Below, one piece after another: positions 8,078-16,608 of a DNA stretch of 64,000 bases. The DNA comes from Streptomyces sp. WM4235 (GTDB lineage Bacteria > Actinomycetota > Actinomycetes > Streptomycetales > Streptomycetaceae): contig NZ_LGDE01000002.1 in NCBI RefSeq assembly GCF_001279725.1, forward strand, positions 1 to 64,000. The letters are read 5' to 3'. Each line of letters opens with the position of its first letter. Position 1 is the first letter of the stretch. Made by a program: the position numbers and the translations under genes. The notes under the pieces are model-generated. The model was not told the DNA's origin and did not search any database. It worked only from the letters and a program-made list of their open reading frames with translations.

Positions 8078-11000
8078 CTATCGCTCCTGCTGGTAAGTGG
8101 GGTCGACGTGGTAACTGCCGGTCGCGGGGCCGGTGGTGCCGGCCTGACGCCCCTGCTGGATACCGCGGCGGAGGTTGGTGAGACGTCCTCGGACATCGTC
8201 CGGGGAACGCGATACCTGCGGGCCTGCCTGTGCTTCGGCCTGCTGCTGCGCCGTGCCGGCCACGAGGTTCGCTCGCGGTACGCGACGGGGCAGCCCCGAG
8301 GTGGTGATGCCGCCCGCGGCAGGCTGGCGCACGCGCTCGGCCTGTCGCATCAGCTCGTCGTTCGGCGACGAACGCCAGCTGACGGTCGGCATGGCGCCGG
8401 TCGCGGCGGCATCGGCCGCCGGCTCCTGGCCCCGCTGCGGCAGCTGGGGCTGCGTGCGCTGCGGAGCCGGCGCGGACGGGGCGCTCTGCTGCGGCTGCTG
8501 GGGCACGGCCGGTCCCTGGTCGGCGGGCTGCTCGCCCTCCTGACGGAACCAGTTCGACTCCAGCGTGTCGAAGATCGGGCTGCGCCCCTCACCCTGGTTC
8601 CGGGCCGGCGGCAGGGCCTCCGGCTGCGGAGCCTGCGGCAGGCTCGGGGCCTCCGGGCGCGGAGCCGCCGCCGGCGAGGGAGCGGCCGGGTAGCCGCCGC
8701 CCTGCTGCGGGGCCTGCTGCGGAGCCTGGTGCCGGCGGCTGTAGCCGCCCACCCCGGGGCCGCCGCTGCGCGGCGCCTGGAAGTCCTGGCGGTCGAACTG
8801 GCCGGTGGTCGAGGCCGGGCCGCTCAGGTCCGCGGGCCCGCGCAGCTCCGGACGCTCGAACTGCCCGGTGGTGGAAGGGTCCAGGGGACCGCGCACGTCG
8901 GGACGCTCGAACTGGCCGGTGGTGCTGTTGGCGGGGTTGCCGCCGGTGGCCTGCGGGAAGGGGGCGTTGTAGTCCGGGCGGGCGAACTCGGCCGTCGCGC
9001 CCGGGCCCGAGAGCTCGTCGTGACCGCGCGGGACGTCCTGGCCACCCTGACCACCGGCACCCCAACTGGTGCCCTGCGGGATCCCGGTGGGAGACGTACC
9101 GGCGCCGGCGCCCGGGAGCTCCGGACGCGGCGCGCCACCGCGCGGCGGCAGCTGCGGCCGCTTGCGCTGGGTCGGCGCCGGGGCGGCGGACTGTTGGCGG
9201 TCCTGCTGCTGCGGAGCCTGCTGGGGCTGCGGCTGCTGCGGACGCTCGAACCCGTTGCCCTGCGGGAAGGCGGAGGGGGTCTGACCCGGACGACCCTGAA
9301 GGCCACCGGTCGTGGCGCCGGGCGTACGCCCGGGCAGCGGGGCCGGGCTGCCGAAGGGGCCGCTCTGGCCGTTCGGCGCGCCGGGACCGGCCTGCGGACG
9401 GGTCGGCGCGCCGCCCTGCTGAGGACGGGTGCCGGGGCCGCCCTGCGGCGCCTGACCCGGACCCTGCGCACGCTGCTGCTGGGGACCCTGACCGGCGGAG
9501 CCGTCGCGCCCCGGCAGTGCGGGACGCGGCCCGCCGCCGGAGACCTGACCGCGCTGCTGGCCGGCGCCCACCGGGGGACGGGCGTTCCCACCGGGAACGG
9601 AACCCTGGCCGCCCTGCGGGCCACCCTGGCCGCCGGAGCCCCCGGGGCCGCCCTGACCGGGCATCGGGGCCGGCTTCTTGCCGCCCTGGGCGACGTCGAC
9701 CGGCAGCATGACGAGGGCCGTCGTACCACCCGAGTCGGAGGGACGCAGCTGGATGCGGATGCCGTGTCGCAGGGACAGGCGACCGACCACGAACAGGCCC
9801 ATGCGGCGGGAGACGGAGACGTCCACGGTCGGCGGCGACGCGAGCCGCTCGTTGATCGCGGCGAGGTCCTCGGGGGAGAGGCCGATGCCGGTGTCGTGGA
9901 TCTCGACCAGCACCCGGCCGTCGGGCAGCGCGTGACCGGTGACCTTGACCTTCGTCTGCGGGGAGGAGAACGACGTGGCGTTCTCCAGCAGCTCGGCGAG
10001 GAGGTGCACGAGGTCGTTGACGACGCGGCCGGCGACGTCGGTGCCGGGCACCGACGAGAGTTCGATGCGCTCGTACTGCTCCACCTCGGACGCCGCGGCG
10101 CGGAGCACGTCGACGAGCGGGACGGGGCGGGTCCACCGGCGGCCCGGCTCCTCGCCCGCGAGGACGAGGAGGTTCTCGCCGTTACGGCGCATGCGGGTCG
10201 CGAGGTGGTCGAGCTTGAAGAGCGAGGACAGCTGGTCCGGGTCGGCCTCGCGGGACTCCAGCTCGGAGATGAGCGAGAGCTGACGCTGGATGAGGCCCTG
10301 CGAGCGGCGCGAGAGGTTGGTGAACATCGCGTTGACGTTGCCCCGCAGGAGGGCCTGCTCGGCGGCGAGGCGGACGGCCTCGCGGTGCACGTCGTCGAAG
10401 GCCGCGGCCACCTGGCCGATCTCGTCGCGGGTGTGCAGACCGACCGACTCCACGGACGTGTCCACGTCCTGCGGGTCGGACTCGGAGAGCTGCTTGACGA
10501 GCTCGGGCAGTCGGTCCTGGGCGACCCGGGTGGCGGTGTCCTGCAGACGGCGCAGCGACCGGATCATGGACCGGGCCATGACGAAGGCGCCGACGAGCGA
10601 GACACCGAGGACGAGGAAGATCAGGGCACCGTTGATGATGGCGTCCTGCTGCGACTCGTTCCTGAGCTCGCGGGCCTTCTGCTCCATGTCCTCCAGGAGC
10701 GACAGCTCGATGGTCTTCATGGCCTGGAGCTTGGTGCCGTCGGCGTCGTACCAGTCCATCCAGGACCGGTACTGCTGCTCCTTGGCGAACTGCCCCTCGG
10801 TGGACAGCACGCGGCGGGTGTAGTGGTCCGCCTTGCTGATCTCCGGGTTGCCGTCGCCGAGGGACGCGGTGAGCTCCTCGGAGCGGCCCTGGTAGACGAG
10901 TTCGAAGGTCTTCTTCGACTGGCTCTCGCCGCGGAGCGCGGAGAGCGCGTACAGGCGGTCGTTCTCCTTGAGCGTGCCGGTCGTGGCACCGCTCTCGGGG

Positions 11001-11884
11001 AGCGACGCGGCGATGATCGCGCGCTGGATCGAGGCGTACTCCTTGGCCGAGGAGAAGGAGGCCAGGGCGCGCGTGCGCTTGATCATCTCGGGGTTGGACG
11101 TGGCCTGGGCCATGTCCTGCGAGAGGGACAGGAGCGAGACGATCAGCGCGTTGTACTCGGTGACGGTCTGCTGGGCGCCGTTGTCGTACGCCTTCTTGCG
11201 GATGTCCTCGATGCCGGTGAGCTGGCGGCCGATCTGCAGGATGTTGTTGCGGATCGACTTGAGGGTCTCGTCCTTGTCCTCCGTGAGGCTGACCTTGTCG
11301 GTCGCCGCGGCGAAGGCCTCGGCGGCGGCGTCGGTCTGGTCACGGACACCCTGGACGAGCGAGTTGGGCTTGGCGGTGCCGACCTTGGCGGGGTCCTTGG
11401 CGGCCACCGACAGCGGACCCGCCGACTTGTCCCGCTCCTCCTGGAGCATGGCGGCCAGGTTGGTGGCCTGCCGGGTCATGGTCGTCAGCAGCTGCATGTG
11501 GTCGAGCTGCGCGATGTCGTTCAGCGAGTCGTTGATGCGGAAGCCACCGAGCGTGGTGGCGGCGACGACCGGCAGGGTCAGCAGCGACACGAGTCGCGTG
11601 CTGATGCGCCAGTTCTGCATGGCGAGGCGGGAACCGGACCCCGTGGGGGCCTTCGGTATCGCCACGTCCTGCCCGGCGGCCGACTCGCTCTTGCCCTTCG
11701 CCTTGGCCAAGCCCTTGGGCTTCGCACGACCCTTCGCCTTCACCGTGGCGGAGGCGTCGGAGCTCGCACCCTCGACAGCCGGCCCGCGGTTCTGGGCGTG
11801 CTGGGGCGAGGAGCCACGGTCGGTCCCGCCGCGCGGCTCCTGCTCCGCCGCAGCGCTGCCATCCCTCTTGAATCGTCCCTGCAC
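8078..11884 (-). CDS. cvnA: Conservon sensor histidine kinase-like protein CvnA (first conservon)
   Basis: A very large membrane sensor of 1268 residues. The N terminus is basic and Ala-, Lys-rich; transmembrane helices lie near residues 95-118 and 412-435 with a sensor domain between, followed by a HAMP-like linker and an ATPase domain with N box LLAELLENATSFSSPQ near 625-645 and IHDTGIGL. A Pro-, Gln- and Gly-rich tail of about 450 residues follows, with repeats of the type TTGQFERP, then the C-terminal block GLPRRVPRANLV and GPQVSRSPDDVRGRL shared with the other CvnA. The GTG at 11884 is chosen by comparison with related proteins; the frame stays open to 12226, so a longer form is possible. 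Confidence 0.9.
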   Translation of the reverse strand: MQGRFKRDGSAAAEQEPRGGTDRGSSPQHAQNRGPAVEGASSDASATVKAKGRAKPKGLAKAKGKSESAAGQDVAIPKAPTGSGSRLAMQNWRISTRLVSLLTLPVVAATTLGGFRINDSLNDIAQLDHMQLLTTMTRQATNLAAMLQEERDKSAGPLSVAAKDPAKVGTAKPNSLVQGVRDQTDAAAEAFAAATDKVSLTEDKDETLKSIRNNILQIGRQLTGIEDIRKKAYDNGAQQTVTEYNALIVSLLSLSQDMAQATSNPEMIKRTRALASFSSAKEYASIQRAIIAASLPESGATTGTLKENDRLYALSALRGESQSKKTFELVYQGRSEELTASLGDGNPEISKADHYTRRVLSTEGQFAKEQQYRSWMDWYDADGTKLQAMKTIELSLLEDMEQKARELRNESQQDAIINGALIFLVLGVSLVGAFVMARSMIRSLRRLQDTATRVAQDRLPELVKQLSESDPQDVDTSVESVGLHTRDEIGQVAAAFDDVHREAVRLAAEQALLRGNVNAMFTNLSRRSQGLIQRQLSLISELESREADPDQLSSLFKLDHLATRMRRNGENLLVLAGEEPGRRWTRPVPLVDVLRAAASEVEQYERIELSSVPGTDVAGRVVNDLVHLLAELLENATSFSSPQTKVKVTGHALPDGRVLVEIHDTGIGLSPEDLAAINERLASPPTVDVSVSRRMGLFVVGRLSLRHGIRIQLRPSDSGGTTALVMLPVDVAQGGKKPAPMPGQGGPGGSGGQGGPQGGQGSVPGGNARPPVGAGQQRGQVSGGGPRPALPGRDGSAGQGPQQQRAQGPGQAPQGGPGTRPQQGGAPTRPQAGPGAPNGQSGPFGSPAPLPGRTPGATTGGLQGRPGQTPSAFPQGNGFERPQQPQPQQAPQQQDRQQSAAPAPTQRKRPQLPPRGGAPRPELPGAGAGTSPTGIPQGTSWGAGGQGGQDVPRGHDELSGPGATAEFARPDYNAPFPQATGGNPANSTTGQFERPDVRGPLDPSTTGQFERPELRGPADLSGPASTTGQFDRQDFQAPRSGGPGVGGYSRRHQAPQQAPQQGGGYPAAPSPAAAPRPEAPSLPQAPQPEALPPARNQGEGRSPIFDTLESNWFRQEGEQPADQGPAVPQQPQQSAPSAPAPQRTQPQLPQRGQEPAADAAATGAMPTVSWRSSPNDELMRQAERVRQPAAGGITTSGLPRRVPRANLVAGTAQQQAEAQAGPQVSRSPDDVRGRLTNLRRGIQQGRQAGTTGPATGSYHVDPTYQQER
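8780..9010 (-). repeat. TTGQF-type repeats in the CvnA tail
   Basis: Within the low-complexity tail of the first CvnA, three repeats of STTGQF(E/D)R and a fourth related one (TAEFARPD) are spaced 15 to 30 residues apart (about 8990, 8910, 8865 and 8800). The surrounding linker is otherwise variable, so these may be short binding motifs. Confidence 0.6.
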
Positions 11885-12462
11885 TAGCGTCGCAACCTCT
11901 GGACCAGGCGTCCCGCCGGGTGACCGGTGGGACGGTGTCGAGTCGTGGGGCACTGACGGCCCCATGGTGGTCGTCGGTGACCGGCGCGTCTCCCTCTCCT
12001 TGCCGCCGCGCTCGGCGCTGAGTCGCGCCACCTGCGCGCCGGCTGATTCCCGCGGCGGTCCCGCGAATTCCAGCACAGTGGAGGATCTCCAACAAGGTGT
12101 GCGCGTCGGGCCGGCCGGCTGGTCACGGCACGTGAGTGGTCCGCTACTCGATGTGGTACCGGTACCGGGAAAAACCGGACTTACGCCGACCAAACACCGT
12201 GGCCGGCAAGGTGTCCCAGTCCTCATGATCAGGAGCGGAATGCCGCATTCAGTGGCGCAATGTCCGTTTCGTGAAGCGGAATTGACTGCCCGTTATGCCC
12301 GTAATGCCAGGTCATGGGTGAGCAAACTCACATAGCCGTGGCCATTACTTCCCGGTTCAGCCGGGGATTCAGATGTTTAGCCTTGCCCTTTGCAGGGTTG
12401 GCGCCAGGGTTGGCGCATCCGACAACCATCACCCGACGAGCGAGCCGAGGCCCCGAACTCCG
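11885..12462. other. Gene-free region upstream of the first conservon
   Basis: This stretch of 578 bases holds no convincing gene. The cvnA frame stays open over part of it (to 12226), but codon content looks poor there. It should contain the cvnA promoter. A perfect 12-bp palindrome GGTACCGGTACC lies at 12155-12166, and a small hairpin (GTGAG-CAAA-CTCAC) at 12318-12331. Confidence 0.5.
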
Positions 12463-12645
12463 ATGAAGACGACGATGCTGATCCGCAACATAGCCAACCC
12501 CCGCCGCACCACCCTCGCGCACCTCAAGGACGCCGAGGAGCTCCAGGTGCCGCCGGTCGCGGAACACGCCGTCGAGCTTCCGGCCCAGACCGCGAACCCG
12601 CGGCGCACGATCCTGATGGACGCGCCGGTCGCCGCCGCGCAGTAG
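12463..12645 (+). CDS. Small protein of 60 residues with two ANPRRT motifs
   Basis: I do not recognise a named family. The ATG at 12463 follows a weak GAGG-type site; a second ATG lies four codons later. The protein contains two similar segments, IANPRRTTL near the start and TANPRRTIL near the end, separated by an acidic and Pro/Val-rich middle. It has no cysteine, no signal peptide and no transmembrane segment. It lies alone between the divergent conservon and the hydrolase gene on its own strand. Codon use is typical of the genome, which supports it being real. Its small size and repeat could suggest a peptide precursor or a protein-binding adaptor, but that is speculation. Confidence 0.6.
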   Translation: MKTTMLIRNIANPRRTTLAHLKDAEELQVPPVAEHAVELPAQTANPRRTILMDAPVAAAQ

Positions 12646-12739
12646 ACGCGGACAAAGAAGCGGGGCCCCGCTGCCTGCCGCGTTAGCCTGGAGTCCGCAG
12701 ACTCCACCAGGCCGGCAGACAGAGGGGCAGACGCAGCAC

Positions 12740-13546
12740 GTGCGCATCGCCAGGTTCTCGATCGATGGAAACGTCGCGTTCGGCGCGGTCGAGGGCAGCA
12801 CCGCCCCCGGCGACGAATCGACGCTCGTCCTCGACATCATCAAGGGCATCCCGTTCGCGGACTTCGAGCTCTCCGGGGTCAAGGTCCCGCTCGCCAAGGT
12901 CCGCTTGCTGCCGCCCGTGCTCCCCAACAAGGTCGTGGCCATCGGCCGCAACTACGCGGAGCACGCCGCGGAGCTCGGCCACTCCCTCGTGGACGCCGAC
13001 GGCCGCCCGGAAGCCCCCATCACCTTCTTCAAGCCCTCCACCTCGGTGGTCGGCTCGGGGGACCCCATCACGTACCCCTCCTTCTCCGAGGAACTCCACC
13101 ACGAGGCGGAGCTCGCCGTGGTGATCGGCCGCATGTGCCGCGAGGTCCCCAAGGAGCGCGTCAAGGACGTGATCCTCGGCTACACCTGCGCCAACGACGT
13201 CACCGCACGCGACGTCCAGCGGCGCGAGAAGCAGTGGGCGCGGGCCAAGGGCTTCGACAGCTCCTGCCCGCTCGGCCCCTGGATCGAGACCGATCTGGAC
13301 CCGACCGACCTGACCATCCAGTGCACCGTGAACGGCGAACAACGCCAGCTCGGCCGCACCGGCGACATGATCCGCTCCATCGAGGACCTGGTCGTGCACA
13401 TCACCGAGGCCATGACGCTGCTCCCGGGCGACGTCATCCTCACGGGGACCCCGGCCGGAGTCGGACCCCTCAACGTCGGCGACGAGGTCGCCGTCACCAT
13501 CGAAGGCATCGGCACTCTCACCAACAAGGTGATCAAGCGTGGCTAA
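12740..13546 (+). CDS. Fumarylacetoacetate hydrolase family protein
   Basis: A protein of 268 residues in the FAH superfamily, whose members hydrolyse or decarboxylate beta-diketo acids using a bound divalent metal. Metal ligands are visible in the stretch [14 protein letters not shown]. Other marks are [42 protein letters not shown] and the ending [20 protein letters not shown]. The start is GTG 12740. Its end overlaps the gltX start by 8 bases, so the two are cotranscribed, as in other Streptomyces. Substrate is unknown; the pairing with gltX suggests a housekeeping or metabolite-repair role. Confidence 0.92.
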   Translation: MRIARFSIDGNVAFGAVEGSTAPGDESTLVLDIIKGIPFADFELSGVKVPLAKVRLLPPVLPNKVVAIGRNYAEHAAELGHSLVDADGRPEAPITFFKPSTSVVGSGDPITYPSFSEELHHEAELAVVIGRMCREVPKERVKDVILGYTCANDVTARDVQRREKQWARAKGFDSSCPLGPWIETDLDPTDLTIQCTVNGEQRQLGRTGDMIRSIEDLVVHITEAMTLLPGDVILTGTPAGVGPLNVGDEVAVTIEGIGTLTNKVIKRG

Positions 13547-15014
13547 CGCGAACGTCCGCGTACGTTTCTGTCCCTCCCCGACCGGCAACCCCCACGTGGG
13601 CCTGGTCCGGACCGCTCTCTTCAACTGGGCGTTCGCCCGCCACCACGGCGGCACGTTCGTCTTCCGCATCGAGGACACCGACGCGGCCCGCGACTCCGAG
13701 GAGTCCTACGGCCAGCTGCTCGACTCGCTGCGCTGGCTCGGCTTCACCTGGGACGAGGGCCCCGAGGTCGGCGGCCCGCACGCCCCGTACCGCCAGTCCC
13801 AGCGCATGGACATCTACGCGGACGTCGCGAAGAAGCTCCAGGACGGCGGCCACGCCTACCACTGCTACTGCACCACCGAGGAGCTCGACGCGCGCCGCGA
13901 CGCCGCGCGTGCGGCCGGCAAGCCGTCCGGCTACGACGGCCACTGCCGCGAGCTGACCGCCGAGCAGGTGGCCGCGTACGAGGCCGAGGGCCGCACCTCG
14001 ATCGTCCGCTTCCGGATGCCCGACGAGACGATCACCTTCACCGACCTGGTCCGCGGCGAGATCTCCGTCGCCCCCGAGAACGTGCCCGACTTCGGCATCG
14101 TCCGGGCCAACGGCGCCCCGCTGTACACCCTGGTCAACCCGGTCGACGACGCGCTGATGGAGATCACGCACGTGCTCCGCGGCGAGGACCTGCTGTCCTC
14201 CACCCCGCGCCAGATCGCGCTCTACCGGGCGCTGATCGAGCTGGGCGTCGCCAAGACGGTCCCGGAGTTCGGCCACCTTCCGTACGTCATGGGCGAGGGC
14301 AACAAGAAGCTCTCCAAGCGCGACCCGGAGTCCTCGCTCAACCTGTACCGCGAGCGCGGCTTCCTCCCCGAGGGCCTGCTGAACTACCTCTCGCTCCTCG
14401 GCTGGTCCTTCTCCAAGGACCAGGACATCTTCTCGATCGAGGAGATGGTCGCGAAGTTCGACATCCCGGACGTCAACGCCAACCCGGCGCGCTTCGACCT
14501 CAAGAAGGCCGAGTCGATCAACGCCGACCACATCCGGCTGCTCGACCCGAAGGCCTTCGCGGCCGCCTGCGCGCCGTGGCTGGAGGCCCCGCACGCCAAC
14601 TGGGCCCCCGAGGACTTCGACGCCGAGGCCTGGGAGCGCATCGCGCCGTACGCCCAGACCCGGGTGACCGTGCTGTCCGACATCACGGCCAACGTCGACT
14701 TCCTGTTCCGCAAGGAGCCGGTCGAGGACCAGGCGTCGTGGGACAAGGCGATGAAGGGCGAGCCCGCGGCCCTGCTGACGACCGCCCGCGCCAACCTGGA
14801 GACGGCCGACTGGAGCGACCCCGAGTCCCTCAAGCAGGCCGTGCTCACCGCCGGCGAGGCCCACGGTCTCAAGCTTGGCAAGGCCCAGGCCCCGGTCCGC
14901 GTCGCCGTCACCGGCCGCACGGTGGGCCTGCCGCTCTTCGAGTCGCTGGAGATCCTGGGCAAGGAGCGTTCGCTGGCCCGCATCGACGCGACCCTGGCCA
15001 GGCTCGCCGCCTAG
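13539..15014 (+). CDS. gltX: Glutamate--tRNA ligase
   Basis: Class I glutamyl-tRNA synthetase of 491 residues, which charges tRNA-Glu; in organisms lacking GlnRS it also charges tRNA-Gln before amidation. The HIGH-type motif is [19 protein letters not shown] near residue 11, and the KMSKS-type motif is KKLSKRDP near residue 255. The gene starts with GTG inside the end of the upstream hydrolase gene. The Glu and Gln tRNA genes lie only 0.9 kb downstream, a neat functional grouping. Confidence 0.98.
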   Translation: MANANVRVRFCPSPTGNPHVGLVRTALFNWAFARHHGGTFVFRIEDTDAARDSEESYGQLLDSLRWLGFTWDEGPEVGGPHAPYRQSQRMDIYADVAKKLQDGGHAYHCYCTTEELDARRDAARAAGKPSGYDGHCRELTAEQVAAYEAEGRTSIVRFRMPDETITFTDLVRGEISVAPENVPDFGIVRANGAPLYTLVNPVDDALMEITHVLRGEDLLSSTPRQIALYRALIELGVAKTVPEFGHLPYVMGEGNKKLSKRDPESSLNLYRERGFLPEGLLNYLSLLGWSFSKDQDIFSIEEMVAKFDIPDVNANPARFDLKKAESINADHIRLLDPKAFAAACAPWLEAPHANWAPEDFDAEAWERIAPYAQTRVTVLSDITANVDFLFRKEPVEDQASWDKAMKGEPAALLTTARANLETADWSDPESLKQAVLTAGEAHGLKLGKAQAPVRVAVTGRTVGLPLFESLEILGKERSLARIDATLARLAA

Positions 15015-15041
15015 GCATCGCCTGGGCACCACCCGTACGTC

Positions 15042-15080
15042 CCCCGGGGGCGGCGGCCGAAAAGGCCGCCGCCCCCGGGG
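15042..15080 (+). terminator. gltX terminator
   Basis: A perfect 17-bp stem of GC pairs with loop GAAAA begins 28 bases after the gltX stop. The HAD gene starts 24 bases further on. Confidence 0.85.
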
Positions 15081-15103
15081 CGTTTCGGCGTAGCCTCGGC
15101 CGT

Positions 15104-15832
15104 ATGCCGATCAGTGCTGTGCTGTGGGACATCGACGACACCCTCTTCGACTACACCGGCGCGGACACGGCCGGCCTCGCGGCGCACCTCGCCGACGAGG
15201 GACTGGAGGCGCGGTACGGCTCGCCGGCCGAGGCGCTCGCGCTGTGGCGCCGTCTCACCGAACGGCACTGGGACCGCTTCGCCGCGGGCCGGGTGACCTT
15301 CCGGGAGCAGCGCCGGGACCGGGTGCGGGACTTCCTGGAGCGGCCCGACATGAGCGCGCCCGAGACCGACGACTGGTTCGACCGGTACGTCGCCCACTAC
15401 CAGGCCGCCTGGACCCTGTGCCCCGACGCGGTGCCCGCGCTGGACGCCCTCGCCGACGGGTACCGGCACGGCGTGCTCTCCAACTCCTCGCTCGCCAACC
15501 AGGATCCCAAGCTGCGCCGGCTCGGCCTGCGCGAACGCTTCGAGGTACTGGTCTGCGCCGCCGAACTCGGCGTCAGCAAGCCCGCCGCGGAGGCCTTCCT
15601 GAAGGCCTGCGCGGCGCTCGGACTGCCGCCGGGGGAGGTCGCGTACGTGGGGGACCAGCCCGAGATCGACGCCCGCGGCGCCCGTGACGCGGGCCTCACG
15701 GCGGTGTGGCTCGACCGTCGAGGCGACGCGGGCCCGGGGCCCGAGGGCGTACACAGGATCGACGGACTCGGGCGGCTGCCCGCGCTGCTGGCCGCGGATA
15801 CCCGTTTTGGAGCACGGTCAGGCATCCGGTAA
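15104..15832 (+). CDS. HAD-family hydrolase
   Basis: A haloacid dehalogenase-type phosphatase of 242 residues. Motif I is DIDDTLFD (nucleophile Asp and acid Asp) at residues 9-16; motif II is the Ser of GVLSNSS; motif III is the Lys of GVSKPAAEAF; motif IV is GDQPEIDARGARDAG. The cap is helical, like phosphoglycolate phosphatase or pyrimidine 5'-nucleotidase members. The start is ATG 15104, behind the gltX terminator. Substrate cannot be told. The predicted tRNA promoter overlaps its 3' end. Confidence 0.92.
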   Translation: MPISAVLWDIDDTLFDYTGADTAGLAAHLADEGLEARYGSPAEALALWRRLTERHWDRFAAGRVTFREQRRDRVRDFLERPDMSAPETDDWFDRYVAHYQAAWTLCPDAVPALDALADGYRHGVLSNSSLANQDPKLRRLGLRERFEVLVCAAELGVSKPAAEAFLKACAALGLPPGEVAYVGDQPEIDARGARDAGLTAVWLDRRGDAGPGPEGVHRIDGLGRLPALLAADTRFGARSGIR

Positions 15833-15835
15833 TGT
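15807..15835 (+). promoter_or_regulatory. Predicted promoter of the tRNA cluster
   Basis: TTGGAG at 15807-15812 and TAATGT at 15830-15835 are separated by 17 bases, a good match to housekeeping sigma promoters. It lies over the end of the HAD gene and about 84 bases before the first tRNA. Confidence 0.5.
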
Positions 15836-15918
15836 TCTTTCTGCGCCGCCCGAGCGGGCCGAAAGGCCGGGATGGGGGCGCTAACCAAACGAAAGTGCCG
15901 CAAGGCCTTGAGTTTTGG

Positions 15919-15990
15919 TGGGCTATAGTGTAATTGGCAACACGAGGGTTTCTGGTTCCCTTATTCTAGGTTCGAGTCCTGGTAGCCCAG
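15919..15990 (+). tRNA. tRNA-Gln (anticodon CTG)
   Basis: A complete 72-base cloverleaf: acceptor TGGGCTA with TAGCCCA, D arm, anticodon loop TTCTGGT (anticodon CTG), T arm with GGTTCGAGTCC. CCA is not encoded. The middle anticodon-stem pairs are GGG with CCC; in the second tRNA-Gln the centre pair is A-T instead. Confidence 0.97.
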
Positions 15991-16016
15991 CGCAGTACAG
16001 AAGTAACGCAGTGCTT

Positions 16017-16089
16017 GCCCCCGTTGTGTAGCGGCCTAGCACGCCGCCCTCTCAAGGCGGTAGCGCCGGTTCGAATCCGGTCGGGGGTA
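16017..16089 (+). tRNA. tRNA-Glu (anticodon CTC)
   Basis: A complete 73-base cloverleaf: acceptor GCCCCCG with CGGGGGT, anticodon arm CCGCC-CTCTCAA-GGCGG (anticodon CTC), T arm GGTTCGAATCC. CCA is not encoded. First of three identical copies. Confidence 0.97.
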
Positions 16090-16150
16090 CAGATCCTTCC
16101 CGCGAGATCTCCAGGGTCGCACCCGGATGTTTTGATGCAGGATCGCTAGG

Positions 16151-16223
16151 GCCCCCGTTGTGTAGCGGCCTAGCACGCCGCCCTCTCAAGGCGGTAGCGC
16201 CGGTTCGAATCCGGTCGGGGGTA
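16151..16223 (+). tRNA. tRNA-Glu (anticodon CTC), second copy
   Basis: Identical to the copy at 16017-16089. The spacer before it differs from the other spacers. Confidence 0.97.
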
Positions 16224-16247
16224 CTGTGTCTAGTTGGTCTAGACCTT

Positions 16248-16319
16248 TGGGCTATAGTGTAATTGGCAACACGAGAGTTTCTGGTTCTCTTATTCTAGGT
16301 TCGAGTCCTGGTAGCCCAG
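16248..16319 (+). tRNA. tRNA-Gln (anticodon CTG), second copy
   Basis: Same as the tRNA at 15919-15990 except for a compensating change in the anticodon stem, where the central G-C pair becomes A-T. The anticodon is again CTG. Confidence 0.97.
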
Positions 16320-16341
16320 CGCAGCACCGCAGTAACAGCTA

Positions 16342-16414
16342 GCCCCCGTTGTGTAGCGGCCTAGCACGCCGCCCTCTCAAGGCGGTAGCGCCGGTTCGAA
16401 TCCGGTCGGGGGTA
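16342..16414 (+). tRNA. tRNA-Glu (anticodon CTC), third copy
   Basis: Identical to the two other tRNA-Glu copies. The spacer from the preceding tRNA-Gln resembles the first Gln-Glu spacer, which suggests the Gln-Glu pair was duplicated. Confidence 0.97.
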
Positions 16415-16421
16415 CGCATCG

Positions 16422-16456
16422 AAGAGGCCCTCCGCGTTCATCGCGGAGGGCCTCTT
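16422..16456 (+). terminator. tRNA cluster terminator
   Basis: A perfect 15-bp stem (16422-16436 with 16442-16456) with loop TTCAT starts 8 bases after the last tRNA and ends in TCTTTC. Confidence 0.85.
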
Positions 16457-16608
16457 TCGTATGTCCGGCGTCGGATCGCGCAGGCGCGGCGGTCGCGCGA
16501 CCGCCGCGCCTGCGGCTCGTGAATGCGGGCCCGGAGGCGCGTGTACAGGACGTGTGCGGCGTCGTACGCGCCCCCGGACCCGGGGGAGTGGGGGAGGTCG
16601 AAAAGGGA

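Noticed and set aside
7769..11887. Open frame of 1372 codons on the + strand
   Set aside because: It is the antisense of cvnA and cvnB. Very high GC third positions keep opposite frames open; its composition (Arg-, Gly-, Leu-rich) matches no family, while the minus-strand frames show clear domains.
15919..16414. Integrated element at the tRNA cluster
   Set aside because: tRNA genes are common integration sites, but no integrase gene and no duplicated tRNA 3' end outside the array is present.
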